DNA from: Billgrantia pellis
Lineage (GTDB): Bacteria; Pseudomonadota; Gammaproteobacteria; Pseudomonadales; Halomonadaceae
Direction of reading: 5' to 3'
DNA: 64,000 nt
NCBI RefSeq assembly: GCF_008297955.1
Contig: NZ_VTPY01000004.1
Span: forward strand, 124,001-188,000
Below the pieces are notes generated by a model. It saw only the letters and a list, made by a program, of their open reading frames with translations. It did no database searches and had not been told where the DNA came from. The position numbers and the translations under genes are program-made. Each line of letters begins with the position of its first letter. Positions within the stretch are counted from its first letter, which is position 1. This document shows, one piece after another, positions 39,001 through 47,741 of the stretch.

Positions 39001-39603
39001 ATGTACGTTCCCTCATCGATGCGGCTCAAGCGCGAGCAGGCCTGGGACCTGATCGACCGCCATGGCTTCGCCGCGCTGGTCGGCGACGATCTGGAAGCCA
39101 CCCACCTGCCGCTGCTGCTGGACCGCAGCGCCGGCGAACTGGGTACCCTCTACGGCCACTTCGCCCGGGCCAATCCACATTGGCACTCGCTCGGCGGTCG
39201 TCGAGCCCTGGCGATCTTCTCGGGCCCGCACGCCTACATCTCGCCAAGCTGGTACGCCTCGCGTCCCGCCGTGCCCACCTGGAACTATGTGGCGGTGCAT
39301 GCCGCGGGGACTCTCGAACTGCTCGATGCCGAGGCCACACGCGCCCTGCTCCACCGCGCCATGGCGCACTACGAGCCGACGCTACCCGACCTTGAGCCGG
39401 ACTATTTCGAGAAGATGCAGGCCGGTGTCGTCGGCTTTCGCATCCAGGTCGAGACGCTGCAGGGCAAGGCCAAGCTCGGCCGCCAGCGATCCCAGGCCGA
39501 CCAGTCAGGTGTGGAAGATGCCCTGGCCGAGAGTCGCGACCTCGAAGCCCGACAGCTACGGCGCTATATGCAGCGTCTGGCGAACGGAGAACATAGCGCA
39601 TGA
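39001..39603 (+). CDS. PaiB-like FMN-binding negative transcriptional regulator
   Basis: This 200-aa protein is a PaiB-family FMN-binding split barrel. Typical parts are MYVPSSMRL at the N-terminus, LYGHFARANPHW, and the PTWNYVAVHAAGTLEL core. In Bacillus PaiB acts with an acetyltransferase (PaiA) on sporulation and protease genes; here the pairing with GNAT genes is conserved but the function is inferred. The start follows GGAGG. Its stop overlaps the ATG of the next GNAT gene (ATGA). Confidence 0.9.
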   Translation: MYVPSSMRLKREQAWDLIDRHGFAALVGDDLEATHLPLLLDRSAGELGTLYGHFARANPHWHSLGGRRALAIFSGPHAYISPSWYASRPAVPTWNYVAVHAAGTLELLDAEATRALLHRAMAHYEPTLPDLEPDYFEKMQAGVVGFRIQVETLQGKAKLGRQRSQADQSGVEDALAESRDLEARQLRRYMQRLANGEHSA

Positions 39604-40337
39604 CCCCTACCGAGAGGCACTGCAACAACCACGGGCAACCGGTCGGCACCCCGCTGTCCGACTGGCAGACGGCCCTCCCCATCCGGCCCAAGATCCTCGT
39701 GGGCGGGCGGGTCCACCTCGAGCCGCTATCGGCCGAGCGCCATGCGGACTCGCTGCATGCCGCCTTCATGACACCCGGCGAAGGGCCACACGATGCGCCC
39801 GAGGCGCGCTGGACCTACTCAGGCGGCCTGCCGTTTCGCAGCGCCGCCGAGCATCGTGACTGGCTCGAGGCGCGCGCGGCGAGCCGGGACCCGCTGTTCT
39901 TCGCCCTGGTCGACCCCGTGAGCGGCCGGGCCCTGGGCCTGGCCAGCTATCTCAATATCGTGCCGGAGCACGGCAGCATCGAAGTCGGCCACCTGCACTT
40001 CACCCCGCCGCTGCGGCGTACGCCGGCGGCCACCGAAGCCATGCTGCTGATGATGCGCTATGCCTTCGCCCTGGGATATCGCCGCTACGAGTGGAAGTGC
40101 GATGCGCTCAACGCCGCGTCGCGTCGTGCCGCCGAGCGACTGGGCTTTCGCTTCGAGGGAATCTTCCGTCAGCATCGGGTGGTGAAGGGACGCAACCGCG
40201 ATACGGCCTGGTTCTCGATGCTCGATGGAGAGTGGCCGGCGATCGAGGCGCGCCTCGATCGCTGGCTCTCGCCGGAAAACTTCGACGCCCGGGGCAAGCA
40301 GTTGAGTTCGCTGTCGGCGTTGCCGCTGCACGTTTGA
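39600..40337 (+). CDS. RimJ/RimL-type GNAT acetyltransferase
   Basis: This 245-aa acetyltransferase is of the RimJ/RimL group. Motifs are HLEPLSAERHAD near residue 40, the beta4-alpha3 segment EVGHLHFTPPLRRTPAATEAM in place of the usual RxxGxG loop, and ALNAASRRAAERLGFRFEG. It may acetylate a peptide N-terminus or a small molecule. It is translationally coupled to the PaiB-like gene and convergent with the MocR gene, with 6 bp between stops. Confidence 0.88.
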   Translation: MTPTERHCNNHGQPVGTPLSDWQTALPIRPKILVGGRVHLEPLSAERHADSLHAAFMTPGEGPHDAPEARWTYSGGLPFRSAAEHRDWLEARAASRDPLFFALVDPVSGRALGLASYLNIVPEHGSIEVGHLHFTPPLRRTPAATEAMLLMMRYAFALGYRRYEWKCDALNAASRRAAERLGFRFEGIFRQHRVVKGRNRDTAWFSMLDGEWPAIEARLDRWLSPENFDARGKQLSSLSALPLHV

Positions 40338-40343
40338 GGGGCA

Positions 40344-41882
40344 TTACCCGCGCCTCGATTCACACCACGCCAGGGCCAGCCATTTCCCCGCACGTTCGAT
40401 CTCGGCTTCGGGCGTGCCGGCGTAGCCCAACACCAGCCCGGGGCGCCCCGGGGGCTTCAGGTAATATCGCGACAGCGGCGAGAGCGTGATGCCTTGGTCG
40501 ACGGCGCGCTCGACCAGCGTCCTTTCGAGCGCCGGCTCATCGAGCCAGGCGACCAGGTGCATCCCGGCCTGGCCGGCGGAGAGGGCGAGCCCCTGCGCCA
40601 CGGCCGGCGCCAACGCCTTGCGCAGCCGCGCCTGGCGCCGGCGGTAGCACTCGCGCATGCGGCTCACATGGCGCGAGAAGTGGCCGCGCGCGATGAATTC
40701 GGCCAGGGCGGCCTGCACGGCATATTGCCCTTCGCGATTGAGCCGGGCGTTGGCCCGCCGGAACGGGGCGACCAGCGGCTCGGGCAGCACCAAGTAGCCC
40801 AGCCGCATGCCGGGATACATCACCTTGCTGAAGGTACCGACGTAGATCACACGCGCCCCGTCCACCAGCCCCTGGAGGGCGGCGATTGGCCGCTGACCGT
40901 AGCGGAACTCGCTATCGTAGTCGTCCTCGACGATCCAGGCACCGTAACGCTCGGCGGCCTCCAGCAGCGCCAACCGCCGCGCCAGGCTCATGGTCACCCC
41001 GCTGGGGTACTGGTGCGAGGGCGTGACATAGATCAGACGCGGACACCCCCGCCTGGCCGGCGACGCGACGCTCATGCCCTCTTCGTCCACCGCCACGGGC
41101 ATCATGTCGAGCCCGGCGGCGGCGAAGCAGGCCTGAGCGCCGTTGTAGCCCGGCTCTTCGATCCACACTTCATCGCCGGCATCGGCCAGCAGCCGCGCGA
41201 TGAGTTCGAAGCCCTGCTGAGCGCCCTGAACGATGAGGATCTGCTCGGGTCGACAGCGCACGGAGCGGGAATGGCGCAGATAATCGCTCAGTGCCTCGCG
41301 CAGCTCCGGCACTCCGCCCTGGGTCTGGTAATCCAGCCACGCCAGTGGCATGTGCTGCAGGTGCCGGCGCAGTAGGCGTCGCCATAGCGCTTGAGGAAAG
41401 CGATCCAACGCCGGCACGCCGGGAACGAAAGCGGCATGGCGCTGCGGCAGGATACCGCTGTAGGTCAACAGTTCGGCGCCGCGCGAGGAGAGCGAACATG
41501 GAACAGACGGCGGCGCCGCCTCCCGGGCGGCGATGGGCTCGGCACAGGCCCGCCCCTCCTGAAAGGCCAGATCGGCCACGAAGGTGCCTGCCCCCTGTCG
41601 GGTGGCGAGAAAGCCCTCGGCGACCAGTTGATCGAATGCCGCCAGCAGCGTATTGCGCCCCAGCCGCAGTTCGCGAGCCAACTGACGGGTGGAAGGCAAA
41701 CGTTGCCCCCGTACCAGGCGCCCCGACTGGATCCAGTCGCGCAGGGTGCGATAGAGGTGTTGCGTCAAGGTAACGGCCTGCGCGTCTGCCAGGGCGAGGC
41801 CCAGCGCATCGACCAGCCAATCGGCACGCGTCGGGCGGTCGGTGACGGGTGGGGAACTCCCCGCTTCAAGCGCTCGATGCAT
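40344..41882 (-). CDS. MocR/PdxR-type GntR regulator with aminotransferase domain
   Basis: This 512-aa protein joins an N-terminal GntR winged helix (about residues 35-105; RLPSTRQLARELRLGRNTLLAAFDQL) to a class I aminotransferase domain (about 150-510). The PLP-binding Lys lies in GTFSKVMYPGMRLGY. MocR proteins sense PLP-related ligands or amino acids. It does not face a pdxST-type target here. The ATG lies inside the end of a GGDEF remnant and has no clear ribosome-binding site. Confidence 0.92.
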   Translation of the reverse strand: MHRALEAGSSPPVTDRPTRADWLVDALGLALADAQAVTLTQHLYRTLRDWIQSGRLVRGQRLPSTRQLARELRLGRNTLLAAFDQLVAEGFLATRQGAGTFVADLAFQEGRACAEPIAAREAAPPSVPCSLSSRGAELLTYSGILPQRHAAFVPGVPALDRFPQALWRRLLRRHLQHMPLAWLDYQTQGGVPELREALSDYLRHSRSVRCRPEQILIVQGAQQGFELIARLLADAGDEVWIEEPGYNGAQACFAAAGLDMMPVAVDEEGMSVASPARRGCPRLIYVTPSHQYPSGVTMSLARRLALLEAAERYGAWIVEDDYDSEFRYGQRPIAALQGLVDGARVIYVGTFSKVMYPGMRLGYLVLPEPLVAPFRRANARLNREGQYAVQAALAEFIARGHFSRHVSRMRECYRRRQARLRKALAPAVAQGLALSAGQAGMHLVAWLDEPALERTLVERAVDQGITLSPLSRYYLKPPGRPGLVLGYAGTPEAEIERAGKWLALAWCESRRG

Positions 41883-42054
41883 TGCTCATGACACGGTTGC
41901 GACCGGCTCGCTTGCCTTGGTAGAGGTTCCGGTCGACACGCTGAAGAATGGTTTCAAGGGATTCATGGGTATCGCGGAAGGCGGCCACACCGTAGTCATC
42001 GAGATGGTAGGACGATGCTCCACGTCCGAAGTGGAGGTTGGCTGAAGCACCCAC
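41866..42054 (-). pseudogene. C-terminal remnant of a GGDEF diguanylate cyclase domain
   Basis: The 62-codon frame encodes DDYGVAAFRDTHESLETIL followed by RVDRNLYQGKRAGRNRV. This is the end of a GGDEF domain (GVA...ES...L..AD.ALY.AK..GRNRV). Upstream the frame becomes unrecognisable and reaches a TAG. The rest of the gene is absent, so this is a decayed cyclase. Its last 17 bp overlap the start of the MocR gene. Confidence 0.75.
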
Positions 42055-42129
42055 TCCTTCATTGTCTTGGGTATCGGATGCCTTGCTGAATCGCTACCGT
42101 TGCAGCATACCGCTTGCCAGCGTCGGCTG

Positions 42130-42636
42130 TCATGTTTCCTCGCGGAAACGAGACTCCCTTTCATGTCGATGGTCGATGAGGGGACAATCGAGGTATCGCG
42201 CCAAGCCCTTGGCTCCGCGACGCATCAGGATGCGATGATTCCAGACGATGAGCGGCCGTGCCATACGCGAGACGAGGCTCATCCAGGGGCTCACCGTATG
42301 CACCTGCCAGTGATAGTGCACACAGGTCGAGGAACCCTCCTCCCGCAGTTGCCAGCGCCCGATGCCGGCGACATCGCCGCTCGCCACTCCCTCGATCAGG
42401 CAAGGTCGCTCGACCCGGACGATACGAATATCGAAGCACAGACGGTAACCCAGCGGGCTACGCCAGACGAAGCGCTGGGTCCGACCGATGCCGTACTCGT
42501 CGCCGGCCCGGTGCTGACACACCTCGGTCAAACCATGCCACCATTCCGGCCAGCGCAGTGAATCGGCCAGTGCCCCGAAGACCACCTCGGTCGGCGCCTC
42601 CAGGAGCCAGCGAGTGTCGAGTCGGAATGCGGTCAT
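42130..42636 (-). CDS. SRPBCC (START-like) family protein
   Basis: This 168-aa protein fits the polyketide cyclase/SRPBCC helix-grip family. Support is LEAPTEVVFGALADSLRWPEWW at the N-terminus and alternating hydrophobic strands to a C-terminal helix rich in Arg. Such proteins bind hydrophobic ligands; the ligand is unknown. It lies 24 bp after the LolA-like lipoprotein-sorting gene on the same strand and may form a two-gene operon. Confidence 0.75.
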   Translation of the reverse strand: MTAFRLDTRWLLEAPTEVVFGALADSLRWPEWWHGLTEVCQHRAGDEYGIGRTQRFVWRSPLGYRLCFDIRIVRVERPCLIEGVASGDVAGIGRWQLREEGSSTCVHYHWQVHTVSPWMSLVSRMARPLIVWNHRILMRRGAKGLARYLDCPLIDHRHERESRFREET

Positions 42637-42660
42637 GGCGTGTCCTGAGGCCGGATGCGC

Positions 42661-43284
42661 TCATGGGTGGAAATGCGAAGGAGAAAACGCAGGATCGAAG
42701 CTCACGTTTTCCAGGGTCACGCGCTCGAGGCGTTCGCCGCGCCGATCATAGCTTGCCACCCGGCGCGGGAACAGCGTCTCGTCGTCAAGCCAAAGTTCAT
42801 AGCGAGCCACCTCGCCCGGCGCCCGCCCCGGCTCGGTCTCCACCACCACGTGCTGCATTCGCTGCCCGTCGAGGGCCACCGGCTCCAGACGACGGGTACT
42901 GCCATGTGCCTGAAGGCGCTGTACGTTGCGCAGCAGGGTACCGATGTCCGATTGATCGACCCGATGGCCGCGTGCGCTGCGTACCATGCGGTTGGTGGGG
43001 CGTAGCGAAAGGCCAGCGCGGCCGCCCGGTGAACCGAAGGGCCACAGCTGGACCTTGCCGGAATCGGGACGGTAGATCATTACCGCCCCGCGGTAGGGCG
43101 ATTCCATGTCCATGCGCACGTAACCGGGGCGGCGATAGCTGTAGTGGATGATTTCTTCGCCACGCTCGCCCTGGCTTCGCAGGGTCAGCCGGTAGCCCTC
43201 CAGCGCATCGACACGCGCCAGGGACGCGGCGATGGGATCGTCCTCCGCGGCGGCAGTCATCGAGACCAGAACGAGTGGCAGCAT
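42661..43284 (-). CDS. LolA-like outer-membrane lipoprotein-sorting family protein
   Basis: This 207-aa exported protein has a short signal peptide ending near TAAAEDD (residue 13) and a LolA/LolB-like beta fold. Visible parts are YVRMDMESPYRG, KVQLWPFG, and YELWLDDETLFPRRVASYDR. It is probably periplasmic and could bind a lipid or lipoprotein acyl chain. It is not LolA itself by sequence. A GGAG site precedes the ATG. It is divergent from nfo. Confidence 0.75.
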   Translation of the reverse strand: MLPLVLVSMTAAAEDDPIAASLARVDALEGYRLTLRSQGERGEEIIHYSYRRPGYVRMDMESPYRGAVMIYRPDSGKVQLWPFGSPGGRAGLSLRPTNRMVRSARGHRVDQSDIGTLLRNVQRLQAHGSTRRLEPVALDGQRMQHVVVETEPGRAPGEVARYELWLDDETLFPRRVASYDRRGERLERVTLENVSFDPAFSPSHFHP

Positions 43285-43404
43285 GAACGTCTCCTTGCCC
43301 TTCTGACTCTTGCCTTTCTCATTAGAGACTAGCAGGGTCTCGCGGGGTGACGAGAAACGGCCCGTGCTATGGTAGAAGCGTTCCCTACGTCACGGAGACA
43401 CCCG

Positions 43405-44250
43405 ATGAAATACCTTGGCGCCCACGTCAGTGCCGCCGGTGGGCCCGATCAGGCCGTGCTGCGCGCCGTGGAGATCGGCGCCGACGCCTTCGCCCTGTTC
43501 ACCAAGAACCAGCGCCAGTGGCGTGCCAAGCCGCTCGACGATGCCACCATCGAGGCGTTTCGCCGTGCCTGCGAGACCCATGGCTTCGGCCCCGGTCAGA
43601 TCCTTCCCCACGACAGCTACCTGATCAACCTCGGCCACCCCGACGCCGAGGGGCTGGCCAAGTCGCGCGACGCCTTTCTCGATGAAATGCAGCGCTGCGA
43701 GCAGTTGGGGCTGACCCTGCTCAATTTCCACCCCGGCAGCCACCTGAAGAAGATCAGCGAGAGCGAATGCCTGACCCGCATCGCCGAGTCGATCAATCAT
43801 GCCCTCGACAAGACCCGCGGGGTTACTGCCGTGATCGAGAACACCGCGGGCCAGGGTACCAACCTGGGCTGGCGCTTCGAGCACCTCGCCGAGATCATCG
43901 AACAGGTCGACGACAAGTCACGGGTGGGCGTGTGCATTGACACCTGCCACGCCTTCGCCGCGGGCTACGACCTGCGCACGGCCGCGGCGTGCAGGGCCAC
44001 GCTGGACGAGTTCGGCCGCGTGGTCGGGTTCGAGTACCTGCGCGGCATGCACCTCAACGACGCCAAGAGCCAGCTCGCCAGCCGCGTCGACCGCCACCAC
44101 AGCCTCGGTCAGGGCAACATCGGGCTCGAGGCGTTCACCACCCTGATGCGCGATCCGCGCATCGACGGTATCCCCATGGTGCTGGAAACCATCGAGCCCG
44201 AGATATGGGCCGAGGAGATCGCCTGGCTGCGTGCCCAGGTCACCGACTGA
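43405..44250 (+). CDS. nfo: deoxyribonuclease IV (endonuclease IV)
   Basis: Nfo is a zinc AP endonuclease that nicks DNA 5' to abasic sites and removes 3' blocks. The 281-aa protein has the family start [12 protein letters not shown], the metal-site segments [18 protein letters not shown] and [14 protein letters not shown], and [16 protein letters not shown] near the end. Length matches E. coli Nfo (285 aa). A GGAG site precedes the ATG. It would process abasic sites left by the nearby glycosylase. Confidence 0.96.
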   Translation: MKYLGAHVSAAGGPDQAVLRAVEIGADAFALFTKNQRQWRAKPLDDATIEAFRRACETHGFGPGQILPHDSYLINLGHPDAEGLAKSRDAFLDEMQRCEQLGLTLLNFHPGSHLKKISESECLTRIAESINHALDKTRGVTAVIENTAGQGTNLGWRFEHLAEIIEQVDDKSRVGVCIDTCHAFAAGYDLRTAAACRATLDEFGRVVGFEYLRGMHLNDAKSQLASRVDRHHSLGQGNIGLEAFTTLMRDPRIDGIPMVLETIEPEIWAEEIAWLRAQVTD

Positions 44251-44283
44251 TCCGTGCCGTTGGTGACTGGGCACCGTGAGCGC

Positions 44284-45135
44284 TCAGGCCGAGGCCAGCG
44301 GCGGTTCCGCTTCGCGCTTGGCGGCCACGGCACGCTCGAGCACGGCACGCCATTCGCTCGACACCGGCAGGCCGAAGGTGCCGCGCAGCGTCGCTTCCAG
44401 CTCGTCCAGCCCGAGACTGCGCTGGGTTTCCTCGCCGTTGGGCAGACGCACCGTCAGTCGGGCGTTTCTCAACGCATAGCGCGCCTCGGGCGTGGTTCTC
44501 GCTACGCTCAACTGATGGCGGAAGTGGGACGCGGGGTGCGTTGAGGTGAACCAGTTGGGCAGCTCGTAATCCACTGCCAGCTGCGGCTGCGGCGAGAGCT
44601 GATAGAGCGGTGCCCACGCCTGCCCCAGGCGAAGCTGTAGTTGTCGCTCGTCTCCCATCGGGATCAACCGATAGGTGCCGTGTTGCGTCGGTTGAGGGGC
44701 ATCGATGTCCAACGCCAGCGGTGCCACGGGCACGTTGCCACCGAACCCGACGTCGGCCAGCCAGGGGCGCCCGTCCACCATGACCCGCAGCGCCATATGG
44801 GTACGCGGCGGTTGCGCATCGGGCGGGGCCTGCCACTGCACGCGTGCCACCAGTCCCGTCACCTCGAAGCCGATCGCTTCCAGCACCCGATGCAACAAAG
44901 CGTTCTGCTCGAAGCAGTAGCCGCCGCGCCGCGCCGCGATCAACTTGGCATCGATGGCCTGAGGTGCGAGATCGATCCTTCTGCCCAGCAGGACATCCAC
45001 GTTCTCGAAGGGAATGGCGGCCACGTGGAGGACCTGCAGGCGGTGCAGCGTCTCCAGGTTGGGGGCGAGGTCGCCTGCGTAGCCGATCCGCGCACAGTAG
45101 GCCTCGAGATCGACCGATACGTTTCGCTCCTGCAT
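44284..45135 (-). CDS. arylamine N-acetyltransferase
   Basis: NAT transfers acetyl from acetyl-CoA to arylamines and hydrazines. The 283-aa protein has the catalytic triad Cys74 (RRGGYCFEQN), His113 (RTHMAL) and Asp128 (ADVGFGG). The start follows AGGAGAG; the frame remains open upstream inside the reductase gene. It is 14 bp downstream of the FMN reductase in the same orientation and probably shares its MerR-type promoter: a reductase makes amines from azo or nitro compounds, which NAT then acetylates. Confidence 0.95.
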   Translation of the reverse strand: MQERNVSVDLEAYCARIGYAGDLAPNLETLHRLQVLHVAAIPFENVDVLLGRRIDLAPQAIDAKLIAARRGGYCFEQNALLHRVLEAIGFEVTGLVARVQWQAPPDAQPPRTHMALRVMVDGRPWLADVGFGGNVPVAPLALDIDAPQPTQHGTYRLIPMGDERQLQLRLGQAWAPLYQLSPQPQLAVDYELPNWFTSTHPASHFRHQLSVARTTPEARYALRNARLTVRLPNGEETQRSLGLDELEATLRGTFGLPVSSEWRAVLERAVAAKREAEPPLASA

Positions 45136-45149
45136 GACGGCTCTCCTAC

Positions 45150-45698
45150 TCAATTCAGTGTTACCGCATCGGCATAGTTCCGCACGCCTCGCGCCTCGCG
45201 CAGGGCCCGGGCCCACCAGCTTAGGCGCGCGAGCATGGTCACCATGCCACGCTCGAAACGCTGTGCCTGAAGGGGATGACCCTGGCCATCGAACTGCTCC
45301 CAGGCGTTGGGAAACATGACGCCGTCGCGGATGCCCACCGCATGCAGCTCGGCGAAGACATGGCGCAGATGCTCGACCGCACGCAACCCGCCCGAGGCCC
45401 CGCCATAGGAGACGAAGGCCACCGGCTTGGCCTGCCACTCCGAGTGGTAGCTGTCGATGAGGGCCTTGAGCGCGGCGGGATAGGAGCGGTTGTACTCGGG
45501 TGTGACCACGATGAAGGCGTCCGCGGCGGCAAGGCGATCGCCGAAGGCCGAGACAGGTTCGACGGCGGGGTCGACCACGTCCAGCGCGAACGTTTCGCGA
45601 CGCCTTATGTCATCGACGACCCAGGCGCCCACGGTATCGCAGAAGCGCCCTTCCCTTGTACTGCCGTAGATCACGGCGAGCCGGATGGCATCCTTCAT
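45150..45698 (-). CDS. NADPH-dependent FMN reductase family protein
   Basis: This 182-aa flavodoxin-fold reductase has the phosphate-binding loop YGSTREGRFCDTV at residues 11-23 and the conserved TPEYNRSYPAALKALIDSYH segment. Likely roles are quinone, azo or chromate reduction. It has a GGAGG site before the ATG. Upstream is a MerR/SoxR-type promoter (45737-45767), so it is probably redox- or metal-inducible with the downstream NAT gene. Confidence 0.93.
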   Translation of the reverse strand: MKDAIRLAVIYGSTREGRFCDTVGAWVVDDIRRRETFALDVVDPAVEPVSAFGDRLAAADAFIVVTPEYNRSYPAALKALIDSYHSEWQAKPVAFVSYGGASGGLRAVEHLRHVFAELHAVGIRDGVMFPNAWEQFDGQGHPLQAQRFERGMVTMLARLSWWARALREARGVRNYADAVTLN

Positions 45699-45736
45699 GT
45701 CGTGTCCTCCTGCCGGAATGAGTGAGAGACATGACC

Positions 45737-45767
45737 CTTATACGACCTCAAGCTCTGTTGAGGTCAA
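45737..45767 (-). promoter_or_regulatory. MerR/SoxR-type promoter with 19-bp spacer and palindromic operator
   Basis: On the minus strand TTGACC (45762-45767) and TATAAG (45737-45742) are separated by 19 bp, the overlong spacer typical of MerR-family promoters. The spacer holds a perfect palindrome with arms gacctcaa and ttgaggtc (45744-45765) around six bases. It contains CCTCAA-N6-TTGAGG as in SoxR boxes. It lies about 40 bp before the FMN reductase gene. No MerR-family gene is in the window. Confidence 0.8.
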
Positions 45768-45849
45768 ACGTGACGATCGCCATGGAGGCGATAGGCTGCG
45801 TCTATGGCTGTCCCTTCACAAGCGTCGCAAGGCCGACCATGAGCGCCGT

Positions 45850-46554
45850 TCACGAGGCTGCGTTCGACGCTTCGAATTCCAGCCCAAACGTCTCGGCCAG
45901 CGCCAGGCGTCCCGCCTCGCTGATCTCGATCGCCCGAGAGCGTTTGCATCGGCGAATCCAGTCCAACTCCTGCAAGCGCTGCGTCAGCGCCGCTCCCAGG
46001 GCGCCTCCCAAGTGGTCGCATCGCTCGCTCCAATCGAGGCAACAATAGGCGAAGCGACGGCGTCGACGCCGCACCTCGGCGATATCGATGCCGAAGGCAG
46101 TGAACCAGCGTTCTCCCTCCGGCGTGAGGGTGACGGCCTCGCCCTCCGGGTAGATCAGCCGATGTCGAAACAGCCATTCGGCGATACCGGTACCCAGGCG
46201 TCCCGCCACATGGTCGTAGCAGTATCTCGCCGCCGACATCGCTTCGCTCGGCTGGCGACGCAACGTTCTGGCCGGCAGCGGTCTCGCCACCACCATCAGC
46301 GACTCGATGGCATGGGCAACTTCCGGCGTCGCGAGCCGAAAGTACTTGTGGCGCCCCTGGGACGTCGCTTCCACCAGCCCATCCGTCTGCAAGCGCTTGA
46401 GATGCTCCGTCGCCGTCGCCGGCTGCACGCCGGCACCATAGGCCAGCTCCTTGGCCGTTAGCGCACGTCCTTCCATCAACAGGGACAGCATGTTCAGACG
46501 GGTCGGCTCGCCGAGGGTGCGTGCCAGGCGCGCCAAGTCGGGTTCTGCAATCAT
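45850..46554 (-). CDS. ArsR-family winged-helix regulator
   Basis: This 234-aa regulator has an N-terminal ArsR HTH (LARTLGEPTRLNMLSLLMEGR, then GAGVQPATATEHLKRLQTDGL; residues 8-60). The C-terminal half is longer than in simple ArsR proteins (YCYDHVAGRLG, RRRRRFAYCCLDWSERCDH) and Cys/His-rich, so it could bind metal or a small ligand. The ATG at 46554 has only a weak site. It is divergent from the Dabb/ABM-type monooxygenase gene, its probable target. Confidence 0.88.
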   Translation of the reverse strand: MIAEPDLARLARTLGEPTRLNMLSLLMEGRALTAKELAYGAGVQPATATEHLKRLQTDGLVEATSQGRHKYFRLATPEVAHAIESLMVVARPLPARTLRRQPSEAMSAARYCYDHVAGRLGTGIAEWLFRHRLIYPEGEAVTLTPEGERWFTAFGIDIAEVRRRRRRFAYCCLDWSERCDHLGGALGAALTQRLQELDWIRRCKRSRAIEISEAGRLALAETFGLEFEASNAAS

Positions 46555-46672
46555 CGTTAGGCCACCAACGAAGGGTTTCTGCCTGACAAGCATAGTCCCG
46601 AACGGCACACTCGAGCGACGCACGCCTGTCGCTTTTCGCCTCCCCCACGCCAACGAACAAGGAGCCCAACCC

Positions 46673-47044
46673 ATGATCGCCGTCATCTTCGAAGTCGAGC
46701 CCAAGCCGGGCCATCGCGAGCACTACCTGGACATCGCCGCCGAACTGCGCCCGCTACTGGACGAAATCGACGGTTTCCTCTCCATCGAGCGCTTCGGGAG
46801 CCTGACCCAGCCCGGCAAGATTTTGTCGCTCTCTTTCTGGCGCGACGAACAGGCCATCGCCCAATGGCGCCAGCTCGAACGTCATCGCAGCGCCCAGGCC
46901 AAGGGACGAAATATGGTGTTCGCCGACTACCGGCTGCGAGTGGCGAGCGTGATTCGCGACTATGGCATGCGCGAGCGTGAACAGGTCCCGGCCGACAGCC
47001 GCGAACGGCACGATGGGTACAAGGCGGCCGTCGTGCGACGATGA
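46673..47044 (+). CDS. antibiotic biosynthesis monooxygenase (ABM) domain protein
   Basis: This 123-aa protein is an ABM-type ferredoxin-like fold (MIAVIFEVEPKPGHREHYL at the N-terminus, FLSIERFGSLTQPGKILSL in the middle, WRQLERHRSAQAKG). These small enzymes monooxygenate quinones or heme-like substrates or act as detoxifiers. The ATG follows AAGGAG. It is divergent from an ArsR regulator and convergent with the broken LysE gene. Confidence 0.88.
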   Translation: MIAVIFEVEPKPGHREHYLDIAAELRPLLDEIDGFLSIERFGSLTQPGKILSLSFWRDEQAIAQWRQLERHRSAQAKGRNMVFADYRLRVASVIRDYGMREREQVPADSRERHDGYKAAVVRR

Positions 47045-47053
47045 TGAGCCGTC

Positions 47054-47697
47054 CTAGGCGACGTGCCGCGGCTCCGTGGCGAGCTTGGCCGCCATGCCGG
47101 CCAGCACGCCGCCCATGACATAGCGCTGCACGGCCAGCCAGGTCGGACGCTGCTGGAACCAAGTGGCGATACCCGCCGCCGACAGGGCAATCGCCAGGTT
47201 GACCGTGAAGCTCACCCCGATCTGCGTGAAGCCCAGCACCAGGCTCTGGAGGAAGACGGGACCATGCTCGGGCGAGACGAACTGCGGAAAGATCGCCAGG
47301 TAGAACACAGCGATCTTGGGGTTGAGCAGGTTGGTCAAAAACCCCATCAGGAACAGCTTGCGAGGCCGATCCGCGGGGAGCGTGCGCGCCTCGAAGGGCG
47401 AGCGGGCACCGGGCCGGACCGCCTGCCAGGCCAGGCCAGGAAGAGCAGGTACAAGGCGCCGAGCCACTTGAGTATTTCGTAGGCCAGCGGGATGGCCAGG
47501 AACAGCGCGGTCAGGCCGACGGCCGCCGCCAGCATGTGCACCAGGAAGCCGGCCAGCACGCCGAACAGCGAAATCACGCCCGCCGCACGCCCCTGGCAGA
47601 TCGAGCGCGAGATCAGGTAGATCATGTTCGGCCCCGGGGTCAGTACCACGATCAGGGCGGCCATGGCGAAAAGCAGCAGATCGGTCAGCGGTATCAC
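47054..47697 (-). pseudogene. LysE/RhtB family exporter, frameshifted by a pentanucleotide repeat
   Basis: The N-terminal half (IPLTDLLLFAMAALIVVLT from a GTG start with AAGGAG) and C-terminal half (MGFLTNLLNPKIAVFYLAIF...) of a LysE exporter lie in different frames. The break is at three tandem GCCAG units (47425-47439, read CTGGC on the coding strand). With two units the frame would run FLAWQAVRPGARSPF and give a normal 212-aa protein. So the gene is inactive by a 5-bp duplication, phase-variable, or carries a sequencing error. Confidence 0.85.
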
Positions 47698-47741
47698 GGC
47701 GTTCTCCTTGTCGGACGGGAGGCGTTCCGCTTCGGCATGCG

